Assembly: GCA_964036315.1 (NCBI GenBank) | Contig: OZ038517.1 | Coordinates: 51,414,955 to 51,478,954, forward strand | DNA length: 64,000 nt | Origin: Acanthosepion esculentum | Lineage: Eukaryota; Mollusca; Cephalopoda; Sepiida; Sepiidae | Direction of reading: 5' to 3' | Notes under the pieces: model-generated | What the model was told of the DNA's origin: nothing | Seen by the model: the letters and a program-made list of their open reading frames with translations, nothing else | Database searches by the model: none | In this document: piece after piece, positions 21,421 to 31,126 of the stretch | Numbering within the stretch: the first letter of the stretch is position 1 | How the letters are laid out: every line of letters begins with the position of its first letter | Translations under genes and position numbers: made by a program

Positions 21421-22020
21421 ACTACTGTATTATCGTTCGCAGGTATGCTGCAACAATAGCAGTGTCTTCTAACATGAGTAATTGAACATTGCAACCATAA
21501 TAGATATAAAACTAAAATGAGAATGTTAAAAAAAAAAATATGGGTTAGACATCCCGACAGTTTTTTGTAGCGTGAAACGTGATTACTGTTTCTTTGTTTC
21601 CCCGAAACCTCTGGCGTACCGGCAGACGATAGCTCGCGTATCGGCATCGGGACACTTTGGGTAGCACTGCATTTCACTACACAAACATCCGTGATTATAG
21701 TACCTGGTACTACCAAGCGTTTTTTTATTCTGCTTGTAGTTTCTCGAAGCCTTTAAAAGATGAAGTGACTTTTCTACACTTAGCAACGTTTGTCCTTCCC
21801 TACGGCTAAATACCAGAGATAATGTCTTTACAAATATGTGTGAACATCGCAGTTCACATGGCGATAAAGTGTTCGCGCTAATGGCCAATTCATTATTCGA
21901 CTCATTCCATCATTCTCTCTTATCTATTCAGCGTCGCAGCTTTCACTTTTGCTATTTTGATTTGCCACCGGGTGGTAGCTTCGGGGTCAATTTAACCAGA
22001 TAAAGAGCGAGAGGGTAGCG
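21421..22020. other. Unassigned stretch
   Basis: Balanced base composition, several short open frames on the minus strand (one of 101 codons at 21583-21888) without known motifs. This is one of the few parts of the window not recognisably repetitive, but I see no gene signature. Confidence 0.45.
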
Positions 22021-22335
22021 GTTTCTTCTTCTTCTTCTTCTTCTTCTTCTTCTTCTTCTTCTTCTTCTTCTTCTTCTTCTTCTTCTTCTCCCCTCCTCTC
22101 TCCTCCTCTGTCTTATCTTCTTCTTCCTCACACCTCCTCCTTCCACCTTTTCTTCTTCTTCTTCTTCTTCTTCTTCTTCTTCTTCTTCTTCTTCTTCTTC
22201 TTCTTCTTCTTCTTCTCCCTCCCTCCTTCTCCTCCTTCCTCCTCCTCTTCTTCTAACTCCTCCTCCTCCTCTTCCTTCCCTTCTCCTCCCTCCTTCTCCT
22301 CCCTCCTTCTCCTCCCTCCTTCTCCTCTTCTTTTC
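22021..22335. repeat. Polypyrimidine tract with two (TTC)n arrays
   Basis: TTC/CTT triplet arrays at about 22021-22089 and 22148-22219, joined and followed by C- and T-only sequence rich in CTCC. The peptides read through it (poly-R, poly-K) are artefacts. Confidence 0.95.
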
Positions 22336-22337
22336 AT

Positions 22338-22407
22338 TCTTCTATGCATCTTGTCCCTTCCGGACATTGGCGATCATGGCTCTCCACAATTTCCTGTCTT
22401 TTTCTCT
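22338..22407 (-). pseudogene. RTE-like LINE, final C-terminal codons
   Basis: Minus strand encodes the terminal KLWRAMIANV-KG block and stop of the same element that is tandemly repeated at 40.1 kb. Only the last part is present, cut off by the polypyrimidine tract. Confidence 0.65.
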
Positions 22408-22410
22408 TAG

Positions 22411-22517
22411 GCTTACGGCCACATCACGTTGAAACATCTGTTCCTGTAGATCACCGAAGTTAAGCTAAGTCGAGCCTGGTTAGTACCTAGATGGGCAATA
22501 CCAGATGCTGTAAGCTT
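22411..22517 (+). rRNA. 5S rRNA-derived SINE head (copy 1, 11-base deletion)
   Basis: GCTTACGGCCACATCACGTT starts the copy; GAAGTTAAGC, GCCTGGTTAGTACCTAGATG and the closing ATACCAGATGCTGTAAGCTT follow, in the order of eukaryotic 5S rRNA. About 11 bases of the GGTGACCGCTTGGG region are missing. It is a retroposon head, not a working gene. Confidence 0.85.
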
Positions 22518-22541
22518 GGATGTGCGGGTAGTGTGATGCGT

Positions 22542-22660
22542 GCTTACGGCCACATCACATTGAATCACCTGTTTCCATACGATTACCGACGTTAAGCAAC
22601 GTAGGGCCTGGTCAGTACCTAGATGGGTGACAGCTTGGGAATACCAGGTTCTGTAAGCTT
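22542..22660 (+). rRNA. 5S rRNA-derived SINE head (copy 2, full length)
   Basis: A 119-base sequence colinear with metazoan 5S rRNA: GCTTACGGCCACATCAC start, GACGTTAAGCAACGTAGGGC, TGGTCAGTACCTAGATGGG, TGACAGCTTGGGAATACC, CTGTAAGCTT end. The 5S internal promoter region (A box, intermediate element, C box) is therefore present in a form that could still bind TFIIIA, although several positions differ from the usual animal sequence. It continues without break into a tRNA-like SINE body, which identifies it as a 5S-headed SINE rather than a 5S gene. Confidence 0.88.
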
Positions 22661-22900
22661 GTATGTGCGGGTGGTGTAAGGATAATGGCATGGAATTGTT
22701 AATCGGAGAACCGAGTTCCAGTTCCAGTCGGGTTCATTATATTCACTTACGCGCAGATACTCTTTAGTGAGCTATGAATCCACCTATTCTCTCCCCACCT
22801 ATGGGTTAATTAGTAAGACATGCACCCATAAACCGTTACTATCTCCAAAAAATAAAATAAAATTGTAGTTAAAAAATCAGATTTTAGCATTAAATAACCC
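22661..22900 (+). repeat. SINE body after the 5S head (copy 2)
   Basis: Starts TGTGCGGGTGGTGTAAGGAT, then ATTGTTAATCGGAGAACCGA and GTTCCAGTCGGGTTCATTA (B-box-like), ATTCACTTACGCGC, and the tail CCCACCTATGGGTTAATTAG. The same body follows copy 3 and occurs alone at 31.08 kb. The tail contains AAATAACCCACAGAG, related to AAATAACCTGCAAAGGGTTG at 23.42 and 23.67 kb. Confidence 0.7.
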
Positions 22901-22966
22901 ACAGAGGTATTGATATGCCACTAAACAAAAACAACCAACCGGTTTTTTCTCTTTCTGTATTTAGGC

Positions 22967-23400
22967 TTACAAGCTCATCACGTTGAAACACCAGTTACCG
23001 TACGAAGTTAAGCAACATCGCGCCTGGTCACTACCTCGATGGGCGACTGCTTGGGAACTTTCTTGTATTTACTCACCCCCCTCCACGAGGCCAGGTTGTG
23101 ACACAAGGTCGGTTTAATGTGAGGAGCCCGAGCGCGTACACCCGGGCTAGGAACAAAAATTGCCCATAGCCCCAGCAACCGTCGAGTACTGTAAGCTCAG
23201 ATGAATGGATGGTATAATAGATAATGGCTCCGAATTGTTAATCGGAGAGCCGAGTTCCATTTTCAATTGGATTCATTATATTCACTTACACGCCCACACC
23301 CTTCGGAAAGACATAAACCCACGTGTTCTAGCCCAGCTATTGGTTAATTAATATGACTTGCATCACTAAATCATTATTATCTAAAACAAAAAAGATTTAA
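22967..23400 (+). repeat. 5S-headed SINE (copy 3) interrupted by a hairpin-chain fragment
   Basis: The 5S head runs from 22967 to about 23055 (GAAGTTAAGCAACATCGC, GATGGGCGACTGCTTGGGAA). It breaks exactly inside the TTGGGAATACC word. About 135 bases follow that match the hairpin-chain family (GACACAAGGTCGGTTTAATG, GAGCCCGAGCG, AAAAATTGCCCATAG). The 5S head then resumes with CTGTAAGCTCAG at about 23191 and leads into the SINE body. Confidence 0.75.
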
Positions 23401-23720
23401 GTACATTCTGGCTTTAAATAACCTGCAAAGGGTTGATAAGCCGTAAAAAACGAATCAGTCAATGAAATGCTGATTAGCTGCATAGGCATGTCTTTTGGAT
23501 TTGTTTCAATTCTCTGGAATATAAATGCATAGAAACTACTGTGGCCATAAAGTGAAGGACCAGTTTGTATAATAACTGTAATATAGAATTGATCGCCCAT
23601 TTTATATCAACACAATAATTAAAAAAGAAAAAAACTTCTTATAATCTAAAAATATTTTCTGGCTTTAAATAACCTGCAAAGGGTTGATAAGCCGTAGAAA
23701 ATGTATCAGTCTTTCCCCAT
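23401..23720. repeat. Duplicated SINE tail segment
   Basis: TCTGGCTTTAAATAACCTGC and AAAGGGTTGATAAGCCGTA occur at about 23408 and 23658, some 250 bp apart. The minus-strand open frame between them has no known motif. Confidence 0.65.
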
Positions 23721-23784
23721 TTGACTCTATCGAATTACCTCCGACAGTCTTGTTTGTTTCACTCTGTTCATATATAACTCTCAA

Positions 23785-23880
23785 ACCTATTGCTTCTGCT
23801 TTGCACCGTGTCCCTTCGGGACGTTCTTGATCATGACTCTCTACAATTTCCTGTCCTTTGTAACTCTAGATAAATGTTAA
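23785..23880 (-). pseudogene. RTE-like LINE, final C-terminal codons
   Basis: Plus strand shows GTGTCCCTTCGGGACGTT and TCTACAATTTCCTGTCCTTT, the reverse complement of the KERKLW-VMI-NV-KG-- end of the RTE-like element at 40.1 and 45.0 kb. Confidence 0.65.
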
Positions 23881-24544
23881 GTTTTTCTTATCTCTCCTAA
23901 ACCTTACTCACGCTCGTTAGATGCGTTGTTTTTCTTTCTCCCTTTTGCCTTCAAGTATAAAAGCATACAGCACAGGAATTTATATTCCTTGCTGGATTGA
24001 TGGATAATCACAGGCGTGCGAGATATTTGAAAGACTCTTCCTCTTTTCCCTTTGACTTTCAAAGCGGCAACACACGTTTCCTTTGGGCATATAAGCACTT
24101 CAGAGACACAGACTAAAGATTGTATTGTTAAAGTCTCCAACTTCATTTTTTTTATCTATCTGCAATGTCTTAATACATTTAATAATTGTTGGCTGTTTGA
24201 TTTCCATGTTTTATGTCATTTTTTTCTTTTTTACCCCGGACTCACAAGAGTCCGCCAAATATTGTTTGCAGGACGAATGTACCAGGTGGCATAAAATTAT
24301 ATTTTCCATGAGGACCGATGTAAAGGTCTTGTGCCCCTCCAAATCTATTATACGCCCCCCTACTCTACTATATCTTAATTTTCATAAAATAGTATTCATA
24401 TAAAATGCAAATTTTATTCTAACCTAATTATGCACAATAATGGATCATATGCAATATAGGTGAACAATTCAACTAGAAAAATTGAAAATAAATACAATGT
24501 ATCTAAATGCAAATTAGAGACATATCATAATAGATCAATTCATC
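23881..24544. other. No gene recognised
   Basis: Open frames of 80-92 codons on both strands overlap each other and carry no known motif. AT-rich toward the end. Confidence 0.45.
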
Positions 24545-24670
24545 TATATAATAAATGCGAATGTCACTGTGTCACACTTTTTCAATGAAAGGGATACAAC
24601 TCTCAATAATCATCTTCTTCTATATAATAAATGCTAATGTCAGTGTGTCACTGTGTTACACTTTACAACT
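24545..24670. repeat. 77-bp direct duplication
   Basis: The phrase CTATATAATAAATGC-AATG TCA-TGTGTCAC occurs at about 24545 and 24622. Confidence 0.75.
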
Positions 24671-25419
24671 TTACTACTAGAAGCAATAGCCCAAAATGTT
24701 ATACGGTTTTAGGATCAAACCGACTGCGTGAGCAAATTAAAAACATTCCGGGCCGGATTCGAAACCGTAATTCTGAAATTTTGGCTTCACAAGTTTTCAT
24801 TAATCTTTTGTTTCTGGAAAATTTTTACGTGATTTTTTGAGACGCATTTTTTTTTTGCATGATAACAATTTTTATAACTTGGAAATAAATTTGGGAATAT
24901 TCGAAATTAATTGTAAAATCCAGAGAAAATCACCCATGAAATAAAAATAGTTGCTTGTACGGAAAGTAAGGACCTACGTACATCAAACTGTCCTTAAATT
25001 AAATGGCGACAGAAGAATTATCGTTGAACTTTTAAAAGATAAGCTTTTAAGCAATACTTAAATGCAGCGATCAATTTTGAGTTACTTCTCCCTTATTGTG
25101 ATGAAGGCTTAATCAAGAGCCCTCCGCAGGAGCTTATCAAATTCTGCCTGATAGAGCAGCTTTTAAACTAGTTTTAAATAAATCAACAAGATGTTGGAGA
25201 TGTTGCTTGTTAAAAAATTGCATAATTTGAACACATTCAGCATTATGGATAAATAATAGTGAATTTTATCTCTTTTTTTTTCAAGACTTAACATGTGCAA
25301 TAAAAAACAAATTCGCGGGTTTGGACAAAAAAGGCTCAGGAACGATGTCAAATTACATGAACATTATTTATGCATTAATTGTTGTGCTTAGTTTAATTTG
25401 TAACGTATATCTTTTACAG
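24671..25419. other. No gene recognised
   Basis: AT-rich; open frames under 70 codons only. Part of an old interspersed repeat is possible (CGGGCCGGATTCGAAACCG) but cannot be classified. Confidence 0.45.
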
Positions 25420-25690
25420 TGATATTCACCATGTACAAGACCCAAGAGCCATTCAAGGTATAGTGTTACAGAGTACTAAGTGCCACCCATGCAAGGTGAA
25501 AATTCTACCAAGACTCAAGGCACCACCGGAAGTAAGAGACAATGAAAAGACTTTAGGAACCGGAAACCAATTCTAAACAGGAAAGAAGAGATAAACCTCT
25601 ACTCCGGTTCAAAATACTAGGGAGGAGTGTGAACCGGACGATAGGCGGACCTATCTACTCCTATCAAATAAATGTAGGTGAGAAAAAAAG
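25420..25690 (-). repeat. LINE/SINE 3' end
   Basis: On the minus strand this ends with GGCTCTTGGGTCTTGTACAT and GGTGAATATC, the 3' end shared by several LINE fragments here. Further upstream it carries CCGGTTCACACTCCTCCC and TTCCTGTTTAGAATTGG. The same block is found at 28.57-28.83 kb (minus) and, on the plus strand, at 43.98-44.48 and 57.48-57.78 kb. Confidence 0.7.
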
Positions 25691-25764
25691 AAGATTTTGA
25701 TAAGATAACGAGGCTCGTAAAGCTCCCAATCAAGCTTGCACCCCCACAGGCCCCGCTTTCCATT

Positions 25765-26405
25765 CCTTCTCAGTCAGTAATGTGCCATGCGTGATACGCA
25801 CTTGATGATCATGTATCTTTCGATACATGACTGACGAAGCAGATTTCTTCCCGTAGTAGGTTGCCATTTCTTTCTACAGTAGACCAGTTGTCATCCAAGA
25901 CTATGGCTGTGTCCTGCTATTTACCCATAGCTGAGGGGAGGCTAAGATGATTCATACCTTTCCCAAGGGTATTAGTACGTCAGTCAGTTATGTGCCATTT
26001 GTAATACACGCTTAGGCGATCATGTATCTTTCGATACATGACTGACGAGGCAGATTTTTTCCCCGCAGTGGGTTGCCATTGCTTTCTGCGGTAGACCAGT
26101 TGCCATCCAAGGCTATAGAGCCCGGTCTGTCCTACTATTTACCCATAGCTGTGGTGGTGGGGGTGGGGAGAAGAGGATTCATAACTTTCCCAAAGGTATT
26201 AGCACGTAAGTGAATGTAATGGATTTGACTGGAAAGTCAGTCAGTAAGTTATGTGCCATGCGTGATACACGCTTTGGCGATCATGTATCTTTCGATACAT
26301 GACTGACGAGCCGGATTTTTTTCCCGCAGTAGGTTGCCATTTCTTTCTGCGGTAGACCAGTTGCCATCCCCAGGCTAGAGGGGACAGTCTGTCTTGCTAT
26401 TTACC
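25765..26405 (-). repeat. Three tandem SINE cores
   Basis: Units begin near 25770, 25981 and 26237 with TCAGTCAGT--TGTGCCAT. Each contains the 9-bp hairpin TCATGTATC/GATACATGA around TTTC, then GGTTGCCATT-CTTTCT-C-GTAGACCAGTTG-CATCC, and the word TATTTACCCATAGCTG. In the minus-strand sense this is the conserved central part of a SINE, followed by its own next copy. Unit spacing is 211 and 256 bp. Confidence 0.8.
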
Positions 26406-26424
26406 CATAGATGGGGAGGGAGAA

Positions 26425-26522
26425 GAAGGGTATTAGCACATAAGTGAATGCAATGGATTTGACTGGAATTCGAACTCGACTCTCCGAGTCGCAATCCATT
26501 ATTCCACCATGCCTCTCTTCTA
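26425..26522 (-). repeat. tRNA-derived SINE head
   Basis: Minus strand: GGCATGGTGGAATAATGGAT (A-box region) and GAGTCGAGTTCGAATTCCAG (B box GTTCGAATTCC), the split pol III promoter of a tRNA-derived SINE. It continues into the core array at 25765-26405, so this marks the 5' end of the first SINE in that array. Confidence 0.75.
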
Positions 26523-27203
26523 CATCATCCAAAATATATTTGTATATGGTTCGTAGAATTAAAGATACTTTATCTTGGGGAGCAAATAGCGATTCCATCC
26601 CTCCCGACAGCAAACGATTAAGATGCAAAGCCTGTTCATAGGCGGTAACAGAAATTACTCTCCACGGTATCAAGATAAGTGTTGACAACAGCAATCGGAT
26701 AACATCAGCGTTTAACAGCGATGAAACATTATCTCGTTATCTCGCAATAAGAATAAAAAATAATAATATGCTGCGGTATGCTAGATGGCCCACTGTGTAA
26801 ATGTTTGGAAGTGTCAGACATAACAGGCCACCATACAGCATCTCAGACGCCTTGAACGTTACAAGTGGGTCTTCTTCCTCCCTAGAGACGCTTAATGTCA
26901 TTTCCTTAGCCTTCCAAAAGAATGCCTCATCCACTTTTTTGCCTCTACGCCCGCCCACACACAACTATAAGAGACAAGATCGGCACAGCTGAAACGACTG
27001 TTTGACGACTCCTACAAGTGAAAAAGACCACCACTTCAGACGCCGAACAACTTCCTCGTTAAACACTTTGCAGTTCTTAGACAAACGAAAGAAACATAAG
27101 AAGAAGATAGAAGGCAAATTTCAAGAAACAGACGTTTGTTTATGCATGTGCGCGGCGAGAAAGAGATATAAAGGACAAAGAGAGAAAGTTCGTATGCCCG
27201 AAA
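26523..27203. other. No gene recognised
   Basis: Open frames of 62-97 codons on both strands, none with a known motif. Not obviously repetitive except the last bases. Confidence 0.45.
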
Positions 27204-27378
27204 TACAGGGTGTCCCCACCAAAAAAATTTGACATCATTTTGACAATTCTTGTTGAAATTACCTCAAATATTCACAGTATGTATTTGAAACAGATCAAGA
27301 TTTTATATTTAATGTTTTATTTTTGTTATCTCAATGAGAATCTGTCTGGTGACCGCGACGGCCATTTCATCAGAAATT

Positions 27379-27658
27379 CCGGCATAAAAGACAACGGTAT
27401 GTGAGGGACTATCCAACCGTCTTCTCTCGGCCGGTTGTTTAAATATGCATCTGCGCAACGGTATTTGATACTGACGCACATCTAAGGCGCTGGCTTGCTC
27501 ACAGGTGTTCACCTCTCGGGATCACCACTGACAACTGGCGACTCACAGACCAAGAAGCCGGAAGAGAGGTCCACAAGCAAGAAGTACGCGAGAAGAAACT
27601 GTTAGCGTAGAACCTACGGTTACATCTATTTATTTCGACTTTGAAATGATGACACCAA
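27379..27658 (-). pseudogene. LINE reverse-transcriptase C-terminal fragment nested in the TIR transposon
   Basis: Minus strand reads HHFKVEINRCNRRFYANSFF, SRTSCLWTSLPASW, matching the C-terminal block HPFTVEIVKCN-HFYSNSFFSRTSRLWNSLP of the other LINEs here. It continues into a tail shared with the copies at 29.1 and 32.4 kb (CAAATACCGTTGCGCAGAT). It separates the transposon's left end from its transposase. Confidence 0.8.
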
Positions 27659-27659
27659 A

Positions 27660-27880
27660 CCGGAAGTGTCCCCGTGTGATTTCTTTTTATGGGCATATGT
27701 GAAGGGACTTGTCTATGCCCGCCTCTTCCGGCTGACATTGATGAACTCAAGCAGAGAATCAATTCCGCACTGGATAATGTTACCGCAGACATGCTACAGC
27801 GTATTTGGCAAGAGCTTAACTACCGACTTGATCTGTGCCGTGTCACAGGCGGTGCACATATTGGACACTTATGAAATCGG
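27660..27880 (+). pseudogene. Transposase C-terminal fragment (DDE, IS630/Tc1 superfamily)
   Basis: SPCDFFLWAYVKGLVY is the block around the third catalytic acidic residue in transposases ending D--PCDFFLWGYLKD-VY. After a one-base frameshift it continues ADIDELKQRINSALDNVT, ADMLQRIWQELNYRLDLCRV and GGAHIGHL, the normal C-terminus. The upstream part is replaced by the nested LINE. It is a remnant of a protein of roughly 350 residues or more. Confidence 0.85.
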
Positions 27881-28004
27881 TCCCATAATAAACTTTTGAT
27901 GTTCAACACCTAAACTGTTCAATTTCATTGAGCTAGACTTAGTAGTTTTCAAGATAATTGCTTTTAAAATGATGTCAATTTTGGGGGGGGGGACACCCTA
28001 TATG

Positions 28005-28560
28005 TCTGGAAAACATCCAGCCGTTTTGAATAACTCAATAGAAGCAGCTGCGCCACCTCACTGCTCATACCTGAACAGACACTCTCCTGTGGAGTTAGCC
28101 ATTCAAGAATGGAATTAATAAAATTATGTGTCGATAAATGGTAACGCATTCTGAGTAGGCGTATTTAACGTTACGTTTTATTCAGTCCGATATCACGTCA
28201 GTTACTCTCGGACAGTTTGCGCGGCGGCATTCGATGCATGGACCTTACATCCTGCATGCGATGTATGAGAAGCTGCCCAACTCTATAGCCGTTTGTATAT
28301 ACATCTGTAGTTTTTAAATGGATTTTTAAAAAAACTATATGCCAGCTCTATTTTCGTAATTGAAACATAAATACAGTAATTATTATACGAACTTTTTAAT
28401 CCGACATTTTTTCTTCTTGCTTCATACGCTTATAAAGCTGGCAGGTATAGATTCGGAGGTGGTAAGTAATTGATCCTTACCTTATTATGACGGTTCCCGT
28501 GACCAAATTGGTAAGGACACCTCTTCCTATATAATAGTGGTTTCTTTCTTTTTGACAATG
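28005..28560. other. No gene recognised
   Basis: Contains CAGTTACTCTCGGACAGT, also seen at 32.27 kb, so partly repeat-derived. No coding signature. Confidence 0.45.
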
Positions 28561-28561
28561 A

Positions 28562-28840
28562 TGTTCACCCTGTACAAGGCCTAAGAGCCGCTTGAGTTGG
28601 AGGGTTACAGAATAAGAGGCACCATACTAGGCAAGATGATAAAGCCAACAAGAGGCAAGGGTCCACCGGAAGTGAAAGAGAAGGAAATACATTAGAAAGA
28701 ACCGGAAGCCTATTCCTAAAAAGGAAACAAGGGATATTTAAAAGATCGAAGAGGAGTGTGAACCGGACTATAGGTAAACTCATCTACTCCTTATGGAATA
28801 AAGAGAACAGAGGTTCGAGTCCCGTCGGAGGGGGGGGCAT
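28562..28840 (-). repeat. LINE/SINE 3' end with tRNA-like B box
   Basis: Same block as at 25.4 kb (TTCACCCTGTACAAGGCC, GGAGTGTGAACCGGACTATA). On the plus strand it ends AGAGGTTCGAGTCCCGTCGG, a B box, so the sequence can also be read as a plus-strand tRNA-like head. The copy at 31.37-31.49 kb is in the opposite orientation (GGGATTCGAACCTCTA). Confidence 0.65.
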
Positions 28841-28869
28841 ATTTTTCTTTAGTAAGACTTTTCGTTCTA

Positions 28870-29440
28870 GGCTAGTAGACATTAATTCCATTTTTTAAGA
28901 AAAAAAAAACGTTTAGTGTAATAAGAAACATCAACTTGTCCAATTTTTTTTTATTAGGCGTGGCCAAGCGCGCAATTGTAAACCCTACAGAGTCACTACT
29001 GACAACATATGCCTCGTGTATCTCCACTCTCCCACCCCAGATTGCTGTGAAATTGAGTGCAGAGCCTATTCCGGCATAAAGGACAACGGTATGTGAGGGA
29101 CTGTCCAACCGTCTTCTCTCGGCCGGTTGTTTAAATATGCATCTGCGCAACGGTATTTGATACTGACGCACATCTAAGGCGCTGCCTTGCTTACAGGTGT
29201 TCCCCTCTCGGGATCACCACTGACAACTGGCGACTTCCCAAGCAAGAAGCACGAGAGAAGAAACTGTTAGCGTAGAACCTACGGTTACATCTATTTATTT
29301 CGACTTTGAAATGATGAAAGCAAACCGCCAATTTAGTACTGCGCTTAAATTCGTAAAGTCGGGATACCAAAAGACGAAAGCTCATCAGTACAACTACCAT
29401 TAAAATGTTCATAGATCAGCTCCGCCTCTAAAAGCTTACT
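28870..29440 (-). pseudogene. LINE 3' part: reverse-transcriptase end and 3' untranslated region
   Basis: Minus strand: SRLYEFKRSTKLAV, HHFKVEINRCNRRFYANS, FFSRASCL near 29230-29410, then the tail seen at 27.4 kb, then a 200-base segment (28870-29075) with CACGAGGCATATGTTGTCAG and GGCCACGCCTAATAAAAA. The last segment recurs on the plus strand at 31.13-31.35 kb. Several stops and a deletion at the SLPAS region (compare 27.5 kb) show it is dead. Confidence 0.8.
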
Positions 29441-29484
29441 TGCTAAGGAAATTGCTGCAGAAACTCCGGCCGAGGGACGCGCGT

Positions 29485-29590
29485 ACGCTGTCTTAATCCG
29501 AAGCTAAGCAACGTCAAACCTTGTCAGTATATAGACGGGTGACATCATGGGTATACCAGTCGCTATGGACTTGAATGTGCCAGTGGTATA
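29485..29590 (+). repeat. Degenerate 5S-headed SINE fragment
   Basis: CCGAAGCTAAGCAACGTCAA, CCTTGTCAGTATATAGACGG and GTGACATCATGGGTATACCA follow the order of the 5S copies at 22.4-22.7 kb but with many changes and a missing start. Confidence 0.6.
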
Positions 29591-30489
29591 ATGCAGAAGT
29601 TTTCAACCTATGGCACGTGTACCACGCGTAGCACGCCAAGCAATTTCCAATGTCACGCAGCCGTAAATGACATCACGAAGTCCGAACCAATAATTACTAC
29701 AACGCAAAGAAGATATTTAGCCGATTCAAACTCTTCACTTGTTGGACTCCCATTAATAATAAAAACTTTTAAAAACAGTTTATTTCTATTAATAGTTTGG
29801 TTTGTTTTACGACATATTAACACCTCAATGGGTTATTTAATCCCAACAAGATTTTTATTACTGGTAATAATATTTTTTGTTTTCCAAAAAGTTATTGCTG
29901 GTAATATTTTTATTCAAATATGTATTGCTGGTATTAAAATGTATTCTTATACTTTCGTAGTGTTTTGATCTCTTTTGGGGGATAACTATTTGCCTATAGT
30001 TGACAGGTGCTACCACCCCGAACGAGGGTGGACCTGGGAACACCAGCAATTAAGAGGTGGTTCCACACTCTTCAAAACCTCATGATCAGAGGCCTTGCTG
30101 CCGGATGTAGTTTATCGTCATACCCAGGATGATTCTATGAATGTGTTTTACATATTGTATATATTACTATATAAAATATATTGTAGAACAGGTATATTGA
30201 CCTTGACTTGTATAAAAATACGTATGTTGTTGGCACACTGAATGATTTTGAAACCCTAAGTCGGCACATAGTGAACAAAAAGGTTGCCGACCCTGGGTGT
30301 AATGGATACGAGGGTCGTTCAAAATGTTCCAAGCCTCACCCAGGAAGAAGAGCCAGAGCTGAAAATTTTTGTTGCGACAACACACTACCAATTCTTATAA
30401 AACTAAAAAAAAATATTGTGCAGGTGAGGCCCACGCAAAGGTGAGAGGTGTTAGATAAATCTTAAAATGAACAAAACGCAACTAAGATC
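29591..30489. other. No gene; AT-rich, one transposon-end-like word
   Basis: A 125-codon frame (29591-29968) has no motif; the peptide is hydrophobic because the DNA is T-rich. GAGGGTCGTTCAAAATGTTC at about 30310 resembles mariner ends of the GAGGGTCATTCAA type, but no partner end is seen. Confidence 0.45.
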
Positions 30490-30810
30490 TCAAGGACACA
30501 TGGCTCAGTAGATAAAGGCGTTAGTTAGATCCAGTGACAGGACCCACAGAGTGTGAGTTCAATACCCGGTTAAGGCAGTGGAGAACTTTCAGAGGGAAAT
30601 TAACAGGAGATAACTGACAACTGACATCAATTAAACATGGCACGTGGGACTAGAACAGTCTACCCCAGTGAGCGAAATAAAGGGTTCAGTTCGACATTCC
30701 AACCACCTGAAGAAGGAAGGCCGGAGCGTACAACGGCCGAAACGTTGTAATAAATATGGCGAAAAAGATGTGGACAATAGTCTGAATAATGTAAATAATG
30801 TACATAATAT
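30490..30810 (+). repeat. tRNA-headed SINE carrying a GGCCG hairpin tail (copy 1)
   Basis: Head: ACATGGCTCAGTAGATAAAG (A box) and GTGTGAGTTCAATACCCGG (B box). Body: GGAGAACTTTCAGAGGGAAA, AACAGGAGATAACTGACAAC. Tail at 30706-30750: ACCTGAAGAAGG, then stem GGCCG/CGGCC around GAGCGTACAA, then GAAACGTTGTAATAA. The tail hairpin is shared with copy 2 at 34.58 kb and is probably derived from a partner retroelement. Confidence 0.75.
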
Positions 30811-31079
30811 CTCATCTCAGAAATATAGACAGATAACACAAATAAAGAATTTACAAAACGTATGACACCCAAGGAAATCTATGAGGATATGGCACAGATA
30901 CTTGCTGAGGAGTCCCCTTCCTATGCTCCTGTAAGTAGCATGCGCAATTCAAGCGAGGGAGATAGCACAGAAGATGACCCTCGGTCAGGTCGTCCATAAA
31001 CCTCAACGACCGATGAATAAGTTGTCATTCACCGTACGGTTTGGGACGACTGACGTCTTCCTGTAACTTTTTAGAATTG

Positions 31080-31126
31080 GAAATCGGAGAGTCGAGTCCC
31101 AATTCCAGTCGGGTTCGTTATATTGC
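31080..31126 (+). repeat. SINE body fragment
   Basis: AATCGGAGAGTCGAGTCCCA and TTCCAGTCGGGTTCGTTATA match the body that follows the 5S heads at 22.7 and 23.2 kb. Confidence 0.6.

Larger units (their letters stand above)
27205..28004 (+). mobile_element. TIR transposon (IS630/Tc1-superfamily-like) invaded by a LINE fragment
   Basis: Left end CAGGGTGTCCCCACCAAAAA and ATTTGACATCATTTTGA; the right end, reverse complemented, reads AGGGTGTCCCCCCC then AAAATTGACATCATTTTAA and shares the later AATTAC--TT-GAAAACTAC/TTCTTGTTGAAATTAC words. These are long terminal inverted repeats (about 60 bp). Between them lie, in order, a minus-strand LINE fragment and the end of the transposase gene. Confidence 0.82.

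Noticed and set aside
20763..21716. 317-codon minus-strand frame
   Set aside because: Its peptide repeats with the hairpin-chain DNA unit and overlapping frames are equally open; explained by repeat structure.
21952..22367. Arginine- and lysine-rich small proteins
   Set aside because: Read through (TTC)n and polypyrimidine tracts.
22542..22660. Functional 5S rRNA gene
   Set aside because: Full length, but with several non-consensus positions, no terminator T run directly after, and fused to a SINE body present elsewhere.
29591..29968. 125-codon hydrophobic protein with transmembrane-like segments
   Set aside because: T-rich DNA gives F/I/L codons by composition; no initiation context, no homologous motif, next to repeats.
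30706..30750. Hammerhead ribozyme in the SINE tail
   Set aside because: An extra base separates CTGAAGA from stem II and no stem I can be drawn, although the GGCCG stem is strong.
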